From the NCBI GenBank assembly GCA_949316235.1, contig OX438751.1:25449885-25513884 (forward strand): DNA of 64,000 bases, written 5' to 3'. Position numbers and translations under genes: made by a program. This stretch comes from Oegoconia quadripuncta. Taxonomy: Eukaryota; Arthropoda; Insecta; Lepidoptera; Autostichidae. Below the pieces are notes generated by a model. It was not told where the DNA came from, made no database searches, and saw nothing but the letters and a program-made list of their open reading frames with translations. The number at the start of each line of letters is the position of its first letter. Position 1 is the stretch's first letter. Below, one piece after another: positions 30,840 to 39,520 of the stretch.

Positions 30840-31139
30840 TTTTGACATACCTATTAGATTTTCAAAAATGTACTGTGACGAAAAGGTTAGAATATTATAC
30901 TCTTTAAATCTGTCTCTGGGTGACAATGCAGGTCCCAATTTTGTAAAACAAAAGTTGTATTTATATCCGCGGCATTTCCCCACAGCAAGATACCGTAAGA
31001 CATCAGGCTATAGAAATAACTAAAATATACTAATCTAGCAGTATTTACGTCCGATACTTGTCAAATTTTTTTGACTAAATTCGCTGCAGAGCTGAGCTTC
31101 TTCGCCAATTTATGGATATGAGGGCCCCATTGAAATGTA
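30840..31139. other. Unassigned, possibly LINE-derived
   Basis: No usable frame. CAGCAAGATACCGTAAGACA and CGCTGCAGAGCTGAGCTTCT look like dispersed repeat sequence, but no second copy is in the window. Confidence 0.3.
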
Positions 31140-31272
31140 AAGGAGGACGTTGGAGATAGAATGATAACGCAACGGCTGTGAGTTTTAGACTGGCTTATTA
31201 TTAAGATAATTCAAGTATGTATATAAGGCTTACAAATTAGGTGACACATACATCACCACATCATCCCCCTCA
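31140..31272 (-). repeat. Possible LTR fragment of the Ty3/gypsy-type remnant
   Basis: On the minus strand TTGAGGGGGATGATG resembles a polypurine tract, and is followed by TGATGTGGTGATGTATGTGT, which could be an LTR start. The integrase tail ending at 31454 lies upstream on the same strand, as expected. No second LTR is present to confirm it. Confidence 0.3.
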
Positions 31273-31453
31273 ACAAAAAATACAATCTTATTTTATTTTT
31301 ATCATATAACAATACAATTCTACAAATTATATATGATTACAATTATAGTTTACACAATTTCTATATAAATTGATTATAATAATGTAACATAGGTAAGTAC
31401 TAACGGTTATACATGATGTAATAATTAATTTTTTACTCTACTTAATTAATTAT

Positions 31454-31762
31454 CTAAATATTAGGATAATATAACTTGGTTCTATTTTTGTGAACCACGT
31501 CTAGCTTTCCATCTTTCATGATCTCGACATTAGGAGCTACATCTTTGACCACTAAATATGGGCCACAATAAATATTGTCGAACTTATTCCCAGTTTCATT
31601 TTTCACCAGTACTAAGTCGTTCTGTTTATACGTAATTGGGTTAATATTTTTGTCATAATTATATTTTTTGGCGTCCAGTCTCCCAAACTCCCTACAAACA
31701 TACATTTGAAAATCAATACCCTTCTGGCGCAGTTGGTTAAAGTATATATGTGGTATACCTAC
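31454..31762 (-). pseudogene. Ty3/gypsy-type integrase C-terminus (fragment)
   Basis: The minus-strand open frame carries [20 protein letters not shown], then NIYCGPYLVVKDVAPNVEI, then DVVHKNRTKLYYP and a stop. The DLVLVK ... GPY ... VH.NR.K order is the GPY/F module that ends the integrase of many Ty3/gypsy elements. The frame continues upstream to about 31762 ([19 protein letters not shown]) without a stop, but the catalytic core is gone. Confidence 0.7.
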
Positions 31763-31948
31763 GGCGGTTACACGTTAGGCCGCCTGATTAAACAAACGTT
31801 GATAGCTTCTAGAACATATAATCCTTTGAGATTCGTCTTCGAGTCAGAAGACGTAGCGGTCGGAAACCATTACCTACGACTTGTACTTGTGTTGATAACA
31901 GAACATTCGACCTGGGGACGGAATGTTATATTTTTCACTACCCTTAAT

Positions 31949-32069
31949 TTTTTTTTTTATATGAGAGAGGGCGGCAAGCGAGCATGCGGGTCACCTGATG
32001 GAAAGCAATCACCGCCGCCCATGGACACCCGCAACACCAAAAGGGTCACAGATGCGTTGCCGGCCTTTA
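31949..32069 (-). mobile_element. LINE-Z tail
   Basis: T-run, GAGAGAGGGCGGCAAGCGAG, then GGGTCACCTGATGGAAAGCA to GTTGCCGGCCTTTAAG. Confidence 0.75.
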
Positions 32070-32074
32070 AGTAA

Positions 32075-32236
32075 TAATAATAAATAAATATTTGGGACAC
32101 TTACACCAATAATCTAGTCCCAAACTAAGCAAAGTTTGTACTATGGTTACTGGATAACGGATAAACATACATAAATATTTATATAAACATCAATGACTCG
32201 GGAATAAATGTTCGTATTCATCATACAAACATTTAC
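32075..32236 (-). mobile_element. SINE-C, head missing
   Basis: ATTTGGGACACTTACACCAA, TCTAGTCCCAAACTAAGCAA, CGGATAAACATACATAAATA and CAATGACTCGGGAATAAATG match the full copy at 55674-55899. Confidence 0.75.
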
Positions 32237-32246
32237 CTCCTCCTCC

Positions 32247-32402
32247 TCCGCCTTCGTGGCTCAATGTAAACAATATTGGGTTTACGATTCGCAGGTCGCG
32301 GGTTCGATTCCCAGCGGGGTACATGTTTAAGTACTCGGTAGCCACCATCTTATCTATCTGCCGCCAAGCAGCAATGTTAATAGCATTGTTGTGTTCCGGT
32401 TG
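32247..32402 (+). mobile_element. SINE-A 5' half, joined to BEL/Pao
   Basis: GCCTTCGTGGCTCAATGTAA, B-box GGTCGCGGGTTCGATTCCCA, an internal deletion after AAGTACTCGGTA, ending at GTTCCGGTTGT where the BEL/Pao reading frame begins. No A-tail separates the two. Confidence 0.85.
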
Positions 32403-32403
32403 T

Positions 32404-33205
32404 TGGCACTGCCGCATCATTGACTACAGCTGCATCATCGACGCCGCCTGACATGATCTGTGCGTACTGTGAGTCGCTAGGGCACGTAGTACGGAGCTGC
32501 AAGAGGTTCAGCGCCCTGTCTTCAGCTAAAAGGTGGGAATGGGTCACTTCAAACAAAACCTGTCACAAGTGCCTCATCAAGGGTGCCCACCGGTACCGCA
32601 CGTGCAAGAAGTTTTCTTGTGAAGTAGATGGTTGCAGAGGTAAACAAAGCCACCACACATTACTACATAAAGCTTCTGTAGATTCTGTTGTTGACGAGCC
32701 GCCTCTTGCTCGCGTCGCTGAGGGTCACAATGAGTCGCCCCCTGCTCGTGTCGTTGTAGGCCACAACTACACCACTTCTTCTGCCACACATACAAATCGG
32801 GCGTTACTAAAGATCGTAGCAGTGACCGTCTCGGGACCTATAGGTAGTTATGATACCTTTGCTCTACTCGATGACGGATCAACGGCAACCCTTATTGACT
32901 CTTCGGTAACCAGCGCTGTCGGAGCCCAAGGAAGAAGGAAGAGCTTTATGAGAGTCGATGGCATCAGCGGCATGACCAAGGAATCAGAGGTTAGCTACGT
33001 TGACGTAGAGGTCAAAGGGCGTCACAGTCTCAATTCGTACTCAATAAGAAATGTCAGATCTATTCCTAACCTTGGCCTTAATAGACAATCCGTGGCGATT
33101 GAGGATGTAAAGTCCTTTGACCATCTCTCCGATATTGCAGACGTTTTAACCTGCTATGAGGATGTCACACCAATGATGCTAATCGGCATTGATAATTGGC
33201 ATTGA
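32404..33205 (+). pseudogene. BEL/Pao gag end and aspartic protease
   Basis: The frame is open from the SINE junction with no ATG at the left edge, so it is 5'-truncated. It contains two zinc-binding knuckle regions (CAYCESLGHVVRSCKRF; CHKCLIKGAHRYRTCKKF, followed by a further Cys/His block CEVDGC...HH.LLH). About 60 residues on is the protease motif FALLDDGSTATLID, with the catalytic Asp of the D-S/T-G type. The order zinc knuckles then protease is usual for BEL/Pao polyproteins. The frame stops at 33203-33205 (after GIDNWH) because of a 13-base tandem duplication; the downstream part continues in another frame. Confidence 0.85.
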
Positions 33206-35201
33206 TAATTGGCATCTCACAACCTCCCATCTCACACGTCGCGGATCCCTTTCACAGCCAGTGGCATCTCTCACTGCACTCGGTTGGGTCCTGTACGGAT
33301 CCTTAAAGTGCAAGTCCAAAGAATCCTACAATTGCGTCTTTGTGAACCATGTTGGTGTTGAAACGAGTTATGCTGATAGTAATAACGCAAGTCTTGACGC
33401 ACAGCTTGAAAAATATTTTACAGTGGACTCCATTGGAATTTCAAAAAAAGATTATCATACTAAAAATGATCAAATTGCCATTCGAGTCTTAGAAGGTACC
33501 ACAAAGCGCCTGCCATCGGGACGTTTTGAAACCGGTCTAATTTGGGGTCCGAATATTTCTGAGATGACCATTCCGGATTCATTTGAGTTGGCTCGCTCAC
33601 GTTTTATTAGCCTCGAAAAGAAAATGAAACGGGATGATAGTTATGCAGAGGCTTACCGAGCTAATATCCAGTCCATGTTAGCAAAAGACTATGCAGAACC
33701 ATGTGACACCGAAGCAGAGACAGGCGTTCTCTGGTACCTTCCCCATTTTGGCGTCGTTCACCCCCAAAAGCGCAAGTTACGAGTCGTTCACGATGCGGCA
33801 GCGATGTGCAAGGGAGTAAGTCTCAACTCCATGCTGCTTCCAGGACCGGACATTTTACAACCATTGCTGGCTATCCTAATGAGGTTCCGCGAGGGTCTAA
33901 TTGCCTTAAACGGAGACATACGAGAAATGTTTCCGCAAACGAAGATCAGGCTGGAGGATCGTAACGCTCAAAGGTTCCTTTGGCGGGACGACCCTTCAGA
34001 ACCTCTAAAACAATATCGTATGTCTTCGATGATGTTCGGCGCAGTGTCGAGTCCCTTCACGGCTATGTACCTCAAAAATAAGAACGCTGAAGAGCATCAA
34101 GATTCATTCCCGGCTGCCGCCAATGCAATCGTGAACGACCACTATATGGACGACTACCTAGGAAGCGTCAACACAGAAGAGGAAGCCAAAAAATTAGCAG
34201 CTGACATCACCCATGTCCACGCTCAAGCTCGTCTCGAGATGAGGTCATGGGTGTCTAACTCCAAAGAGGCTCTTTCTCTACTTCCTCCCGATCTTTGTAC
34301 GCCCGACGCTTGTTCCGTTGAAGTTCGTGTGTTGGGTGTGAGATGGAATGTTCGCGAGGACAAGTTATGCTTCTCCAGAAGTAGCTTCGGTGCTTTCCCT
34401 GAGAAACTAACGAAGCGTTCCGTTTTATCGCACTTAATGCGTTTTTACGATCCCCTCGGACTTTTAACCCCCATGGTTATTCGCGGTAGAATACTATTTC
34501 AGAAAACCTGGAGATTATGTACCGATTGGGATAAGGAGCTTTCACTTACCTTTGCTAATGAATGGAAAACGTGGTTTCGGGAATGTGAGGTGCTACTCTC
34601 CAGTTCTATCCCCAGACATTATTTGGCACATAAGGAAGCACATTCTCAGGCTCAGCTTCACGTTTTTGCCGACGCTAGCGAGCTCGCATACGCGTGCGTC
34701 GCTTACTGGCGTTTTGAGTGCCGCGATGGAAGCGTGAAGCTCAGTCTGATTGGCGGCAAAGCTCGGCTTGCGCCACTAAAGCCGCTATCCATACCACGAC
34801 TGGAGCTGCAGGCAGCCCTCATTGCTGCGCGTTTTGCCATCTACATCGCAGAGGCACATAAACTTATCAAAATTTCTAAATTAACCCTTTGGTCAGATAG
34901 TCTCACCGTTCTGAAGTGGCTACGCAGCGACGCCCGCACATTCAAGCCTTTTGTCGCGCATCGCATAGGTGAAATTGCTGAAATTACGAACGTGTCTAAC
35001 TGGCGACACGTGCCAACGGCCTTGAATGTGGCGGACGACGCTACACGCGTTGGTAAAAAGTTTGAAATTTCTTCTCGGTGGTTTTCTGGCCCCTCATTTT
35101 TAAACCTTCCTCAGGCCGAATGGCCAACTGAGCCATCGTTTGACCCCTCGCCAGTTTTTGAGGAACTAAAGCGCCCTTTAGCTGAAACAGTGACCATCTA
35201 A
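33189..35201 (+). pseudogene. BEL/Pao reverse transcriptase and RNase H
   Basis: A 670-codon open frame, overlapping the previous one across the duplication. Landmarks: WYLPHFGVVHPQKRKLRVVH (start of the RT domain, near residue 180), ALNGDIREMFPQTKI (RT motif with catalytic Asp), SSMMFGAVSSPFTAMYL, the active-site box HYMDDYLGS, LHVFADASELAYACVAYW (RNase H start), and LWSDSLTVLKWLRSDARTF. RT and RNase H residues I can see are intact. The frame ends at TAA (35199-35201) shortly after the RNase H/connection region (WFSGPSFLNLPQAEWP), where a full element would continue into integrase. RT would copy RNA into DNA and RNase H degrade the RNA strand; without gag start, integrase and LTRs it is a relic. 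Confidence 0.88.
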
Positions 35202-35212
35202 AAGAGAAGAAG

Positions 35213-35257
<45 letters not shown>

Positions 35258-35360
35258 AAATAATAAACCTGCCATAGTAGGGTAGTGTGTTGCCGGATAG
35301 GCCCACACTACTGAAACACTCCCTTTAAGGTGCTCTAAAAGAGAAGAAGATAATAATAAT
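35197..35360. repeat. 27-base direct duplication around an (AAT)n-rich segment
   Basis: TCTAAAAGAGAAGAAGATAA plus TAATAAT occurs at 35197-35223 and again at 35334-35360. Between lie (AAT)n and CTGCCATAGTAGGGTAGTGT with TTGCCGGATAGGCCCACACT, which contains a short GTAGTGTG/CACACTAC hairpin. Confidence 0.7.
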
Positions 35361-35635
35361 AAGACTTTGGCATCTCCAAAAAGTTACAATAGTTCCGATA
35401 GTTCTTTCAGCTACAGGGGTAATACCCAAACAACTACAACAATCACTTACTACACTAAACCTACCACCTAATACCTCCACTCTTCTACAGAAAGCAGTCA
35501 TACTCAACACATGCCGCATAGTTAGGAAATTTTTACAAATTGAACAGAACGCCCACATTAGACCCCACCCCGCCCCGCAAGACCCAACCATGGAACATAT
35601 TATGAACCCCCCTGAAGTATACTTGGCCTAGGCCC
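35351..35635 (+). pseudogene. Non-LTR reverse transcriptase C-terminal segment
   Basis: The + strand, frame starting at about 35363, is open to a TAG near 35630: RLWHLQKVTIVPIVLSATGV, IPKQLQQSLTTLNL, LQKAVILNTCRIVRKFLQIE. The P.V.SATG.IPK.L..SL..L...LQK...L.TCRI.RK.L pattern is one I know from C-terminal regions of R2/R4-like LINE proteins. It has no start codon and is only about 90 codons. ATAATAATAATAAT follows at about 35689. Confidence 0.5.
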
Positions 35636-35639
35636 GTAC

Positions 35640-36630
35640 ACATCAGTAAGCCAGCTAATAAGCTGAGAAATAAAATAATTTGAAAATAATAATAATAATA
35701 ATAATAAATTTTATTTCGGTATAAACCAATCAAATACAAATTCAGCGTAGCAATACAAAATAATTCAATTCTAAGAACATGCCAAAGAAGTCTTAATTAA
35801 GTTATTTAAAGTAATTTTGAATAATTTTGCAATCAATTATATTAGAGTGATGCCTCAACTAGGTAAGTAATTTACTTGTATCTTAAGCATCGAGTTTGAA
35901 CTAAGACAAACATAAAAACGATACGAAGCTACGAACTATGAACCGATACGAAAAATTTATGAATGATAATATTGACCATATAGTGTTTGTGTCTTTCTCA
36001 CTTTGACTGCGCGAAATTAATAGAAGCACCAAGTCACGGGCAACATATCGAATTCTGATCGAAATGAAGGTTTCTGTAGTTAATTAAAGTAGGGATTCCT
36101 GCCTCCTAAACTAGGTAAAACCTGTGCTATAGGAGACAGTTCCTCCTCAGTGAATAAGCATGTTGCATGATTAGTGGTCACTATCACAAATACATAACAG
36201 TGAAAATTAGCGTTAGGTAGATATTGCCACTTTATATCAATCATTACCAAGAGTATCATTTAGCAAACAAACTGTACGATTCCCGTACAGAGTCACGAAA
36301 TTCGACTAACTTGCCTACTTGACCAATGATCAGCCCCTACATTATGTAACTCTAAACGGTTAGAAATTTTAAATCTAAACTTAAAACGTATTTGCTGAAT
36401 GTACAAAAAAGTAATCGTGAGACTTACCTCATTCGCGATGTTTTTAATACTTAGCGGCCTAGATCACTTTATACCGTATCAATTTTTATTGCGTATTTTT
36501 GTCATCATTAAATTTGTAGGTAATGAAATTTATTAATTACATGCTGCAATCTGTGTTTGTTTTTAATTTTTAAAAGTACAATTCACTCCTCTCGGAGAAG
36601 GCAAAGGGAAGTAAGCCTATACAGTCATCT
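35640..36630. other. No gene recognised (about 1 kb)
   Basis: AT-rich, no frame above 60 codons, no repeat partner in the window. Confidence 0.5.
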
Positions 36631-36639
36631 CTGATTTTA

Positions 36640-36842
36640 AATGAAACGAAAATCAGCGTTGTAGTTATACAACTGCAACTCATGCTGAGTGGAGACCTTT
36701 TTGGCACCACTTTACGACACCGATTTCTAATCGATCTATCATTTTTAGCTGTTTAAGTATGTTATTGTTTTCTCCCCGTTTTTTGTATAACTAATGTGTC
36801 GTCTAGTGTGTCAAATAAACGATTTCTATTCTATTCTATTCT
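36640..36842 (+). repeat. LINE-type 3' tail ending in (TTCTA)n
   Basis: AAATCAGCGTTGTAGTTATA, ACTCATGCTGAGTGGAGACC, ending GTGTCAAATAAACGATTTCT and a TTCTATTCTATTC run. Diverged relative of 2622-2835. A comparable AATAAACAGTTTCTTTCTTT terminus is at about 61937. Confidence 0.55.
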
Positions 36843-36888
36843 AACTAAAAACTAAAATACTGAATGTCAGGTGGCCACTTGACTGACA

Positions 36889-36975
36889 TCAATCCATCTA
36901 TCTGCACTAGGCCCGCGAGGTAGATTATGGCCCATACCCTCGCCCAGTGGGAGGAGGTTGTACCCCAATAGTACC
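36889..36975 (+). repeat. SINE-E/D body fragment
   Basis: GGTAGATTATGGCCCATACC and CTCGCCCAGTGGGAGGAGG resemble ATTATGGCCCGTATCCTCAC of the SINE-E copy at 49748-50040. Confidence 0.45.
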
Positions 36976-37050
36976 TACGTGTAAGACTGTTAATGATAAT
37001 TTGTAATCTATAATTCTTTGCAAATAGAAATGCACCACCTCGTATATCTA

Positions 37051-37698
37051 TGTCGAAAACATAATGCCTTTACTTAAAATGCATGAGCCCCAAAATACCC
37101 GAAATCGAAATACCTTATATTTAAAATGTCAAGTATTCAACGATAAAAGACTTGCCCCTAACTTCCAGGGCAAAATAAAAAAGTAAGAGTGACAATCAAT
37201 CATCGACATATCTACAAAAGTTTTTTTTTTTTTTTTATATGAGAGGGCGGCAAACGAGCATGTGGGTCACCTGATGGAAAGCAATCACCGCCGCCCATCT
37301 ACACCCGCAACACCAAAAGTAAAGATTTGAGGAAGATGTAGGCTCTACAAAAGTAACATCGAAAGTCCAAGATATCGAAGTACACTAGGTACATCAAGGA
37401 GCCCGATATATGGTATTTTAAAATCTGTCATAATAATTTAAAATTCCGGAATTGTATGACAATTACATTTATCCAATAATACTTTTGACATTTAAACGTA
37501 CCCATTGTATTCTAATTTTGGTTTTGTAATTTAAGGCTATTTGGAAATTTGAAATTTAAATATGCGGTGTTTTAAAATCTGACATAATAATTATTAAGTA
37601 TTTCAATTGTACAGTAAGGTGTACTGGGTCAAGGTATTATGATTAATAAGGTATTTTGGACTTATGCATTTTAAGTAAAGGCATTATGTTTTGCGACA
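37051..37698. mobile_element. TIR element of about 650 bp carrying a LINE-Z insertion
   Basis: The ends are inverted: AAAACATAATGCCTTTACTT (and on to AAAATGCAT) at 37057-37087, and its exact reverse complement at 37665-37693. Weaker matching continues inward (CCAAAATACC). A direct repeat of about 45 bases (TTTTAAAATCTGTCATAATA at about 37414, TTTTAAAATCTGACATAATA at about 37570) lies inside, and a LINE-Z tail is at 37216-37345. No transposase frame. Confidence 0.65.
37216..37345 (-). mobile_element. LINE-Z tail inside the TIR element
   Basis: T-run, ATATGAGAGGGCGGCAAACG, GGGTCACCTGATGGAAAGCA, then a shortened GAGGAAGATGTAGGCTC end. Confidence 0.75.
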
Positions 37699-37908
37699 AT
37701 ATAATATGTAACCCGTAAATCTGTCACTTAGTACTGTGGAATATGTTGACCTAAACGAGAGTGACAACGTCGACGGAAATAGAGGCGCACTGAGCACATC
37801 TGATGCATCTTTTGGTGAGATTCTCTCTCTTCACGTTGATATAATAACCATATTGAGAGCTAGCTTATTTTAGAACCAAGCTTATAATAAATATTTAAGA
37901 ACACGGAT

Positions 37909-38195
37909 GTACAGGCATCTACTGATATCGCGTGCGTCATCTTCGACCATATCGTCACCTTCCATCAGGTGTGATTGTGGTCAAAGCGTATTTTATTTAA
38001 GACTTTATTGTACGGAGTATTAAAAAGAATTAAATACAAATGTACAAAGGGCGAACTTATCTCCGTAAGAGAACTTTTCCAGCATACCCGCGAAAGTGAA
38101 ACAATTTTAAAAGGTACTCATACATAGTGTGTACGCGAAAATGAAATATAACGTAATTAAATAATTTAAACTAATAATATCCCTAACTAAATACA
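37909..38195 (-). repeat. Two dispersed repeat pieces, minus orientation
   Basis: 37909-37985 is the inverted relative of 7370-7500. 37987-38195 matches 3700-3920 (GTACAAAGGGCGAACTTATC). Confidence 0.5.
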
Positions 38196-38200
38196 TATAG

Positions 38201-38440
38201 GTTCAGTAGACATTTCCTTCCACGTACCGTTACTTTTTGGAATAAGCTCCCAGCGGATGTCTTTCCGAACCGATACGATCTGGGAACCTTCAAGAAGCGA
38301 GCATATTCCTTCCTTAAAGGCCGGCAACGCCACTGCGGATCTTCCGTTTCCGTAGATGGTTATGGGCAGCGGTGACACTTACCATCAGGTGCGCCTCTTG
38401 CTCGTTTGCCCACCTCTTCAATAAAAAAAAAATTAAAAAA
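38201..38440 (+). mobile_element. LINE-Z 3' end, near-identical to 52860-53070
   Basis: From GTTCAGTAGACATTTCCTTC to GTTTGCCCACCTCTTCAATA and an A-run. Over about 210 bases I find one difference from 52860-53070 (CACCTCTTC against CACTTCTTC). It is severely 5'-truncated and encodes [14 protein letters not shown] residues from the LINE C-terminus on. Confidence 0.88.
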
Positions 38441-38499
38441 AATATGCATACGGCATACATACAATGAATATATTATATATATATCTAAACATATTATAA

Positions 38500-38884
38500 T
38501 TAATGATTTTACACGACTGCTCCAGAAAGAAGCTCATAACAACGCTTCTTCACACACGGCCAACAAAACGAAGTCATTTTTAGCTTCCGAAAAAGTACAA
38601 CTCGCCACCCATCCTGCACATAGCCCCGACCTAGCACCCTGTGATTTCTGTATTTTCCCCAAAATCAAAGATTTGATGAGAGGTTTCACATTTACCAACT
38701 CTGAAGAGGCAGTCATAGCGTACATTCAGCACATAGAAAACATGCCGCAGGTGTTTTAAAAAATGGTTCGATCGCATAAAAAAATGTGAAAAATGTAGAG
38801 TATTTTGAAAAGCAATAAGCAATATTTTGGTTACAACATGTTGTTTTTTTAAGTTACGCAAAACTTTTAGTGTGACCTACGTAT
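38500..38884 (+). pseudogene. Mariner transposase C-terminus with 3' terminal repeat
   Basis: The frame to the stop at 38757-38759 shows LLQKEAHNNASSHTA, HPAHSPDLAPCDFCIFPKIK, MRGFTFTNSEEAVIAYIQHI, the C-terminal half of a mariner (DD34D) transposase. The second catalytic position, normally H-D-N, reads H-N-N here, so that Asp is lost; the third (the Asp of APCD) is present. The reading frame ends early (NMPQVF then TAA). After it, CAAAACTTTTAGTGTGACCT (about 38860-38879) looks like a mariner 3' inverted repeat followed by TA. The N-terminal DNA-binding half is missing. Confidence 0.8.
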
Positions 38885-38988
38885 GTATGTATATGTAGAT
38901 TTCTATGTTACCTCATGTAGCCTACGTCTACGGTGTCTTTCGATACGTCTAGATGTCCAGAGGATAGGATACATTTCATTATAAATAA

Positions 38989-39305
38989 ATAACCACCTCC
39001 GTGGCTCAATGTAAACAACATTGGGTTTGGATTCGATCACCAGCGGGGTACATGTTTAAGTAGGTACTCGGTTTGGTGCTAGGACATTTTAAATGTCCTC
39101 CATTGCAAACAACCACCATCTTATCTAAATCTGCCGCCAAACAGCAATGTTAATAGCATTGTTGTGTTCCGGTTATTAGAGACAAGATAGCCAGTCCCCC
39201 AAATGTGTTGGGGTTTCCTGGTCAGTACGCTTCCATCTTCGACCTCATCATCACTTAACATCAAGTGTGATTGAGGTCAAGTACCAACCCGTTGTGCATA
39301 AATAA
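38989..39305 (+). mobile_element. SINE-A, full length with small deletions
   Basis: ACCACCTCCGTGGCTCAATG head; the B-box is damaged (GTTTGGATTCGATCACCAGC, missing the GGTCGCGG). Body and tail are intact, with an A-rich end. Confidence 0.85.
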
Positions 39306-39340
39306 AAATATATAGTTTAAAAAACCAAAAAAACGCTATT

Positions 39341-39520
39341 GTTCCACCATCCACCTCCTGGCTCCATCATCAGACCTTCGTTTGTAAGTGCAATATATTG
39401 GACTCGTCAAAACAAATCATAATGCGCCCAGACTCGATGGGTTTACTAGTACCCACTGAAGAGTTCCACCATCCACCTCCTGGATCCATCATCAGATCAG
39501 CTTCACGATACCAAATTATA
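39341..39520. repeat. Direct repeat, period about 122 bp
   Basis: TTCCACCATCCACCTCCTGG at about 39341 recurs at about 39463, each followed by CTCCATCATCAGA or ATCCATCATCAGA. Confidence 0.7.

Larger units (their letters stand above)
32404..35201 (+). mobile_element. BEL/Pao LTR retrotransposon, internal fragment
   Basis: About 2.8 kb holding the end of gag, protease, reverse transcriptase and RNase H of a BEL/Pao element. The 5' LTR, most of gag, the integrase and the 3' LTR are absent. It is joined at the left to a SINE-A fragment and at the right to an (AAT)n/LINE region. Apart from one frame-shifting duplication at about 33182-33207 the reading frames are long and clean, so the fragment is not very old. 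It cannot move by itself as present. Confidence 0.9.

Noticed and set aside
38187..38378. Reverse frame also present at 52831-53037
   Set aside because: Antisense of the LINE-Z C-terminus; its repetition only reflects the LINE copies.
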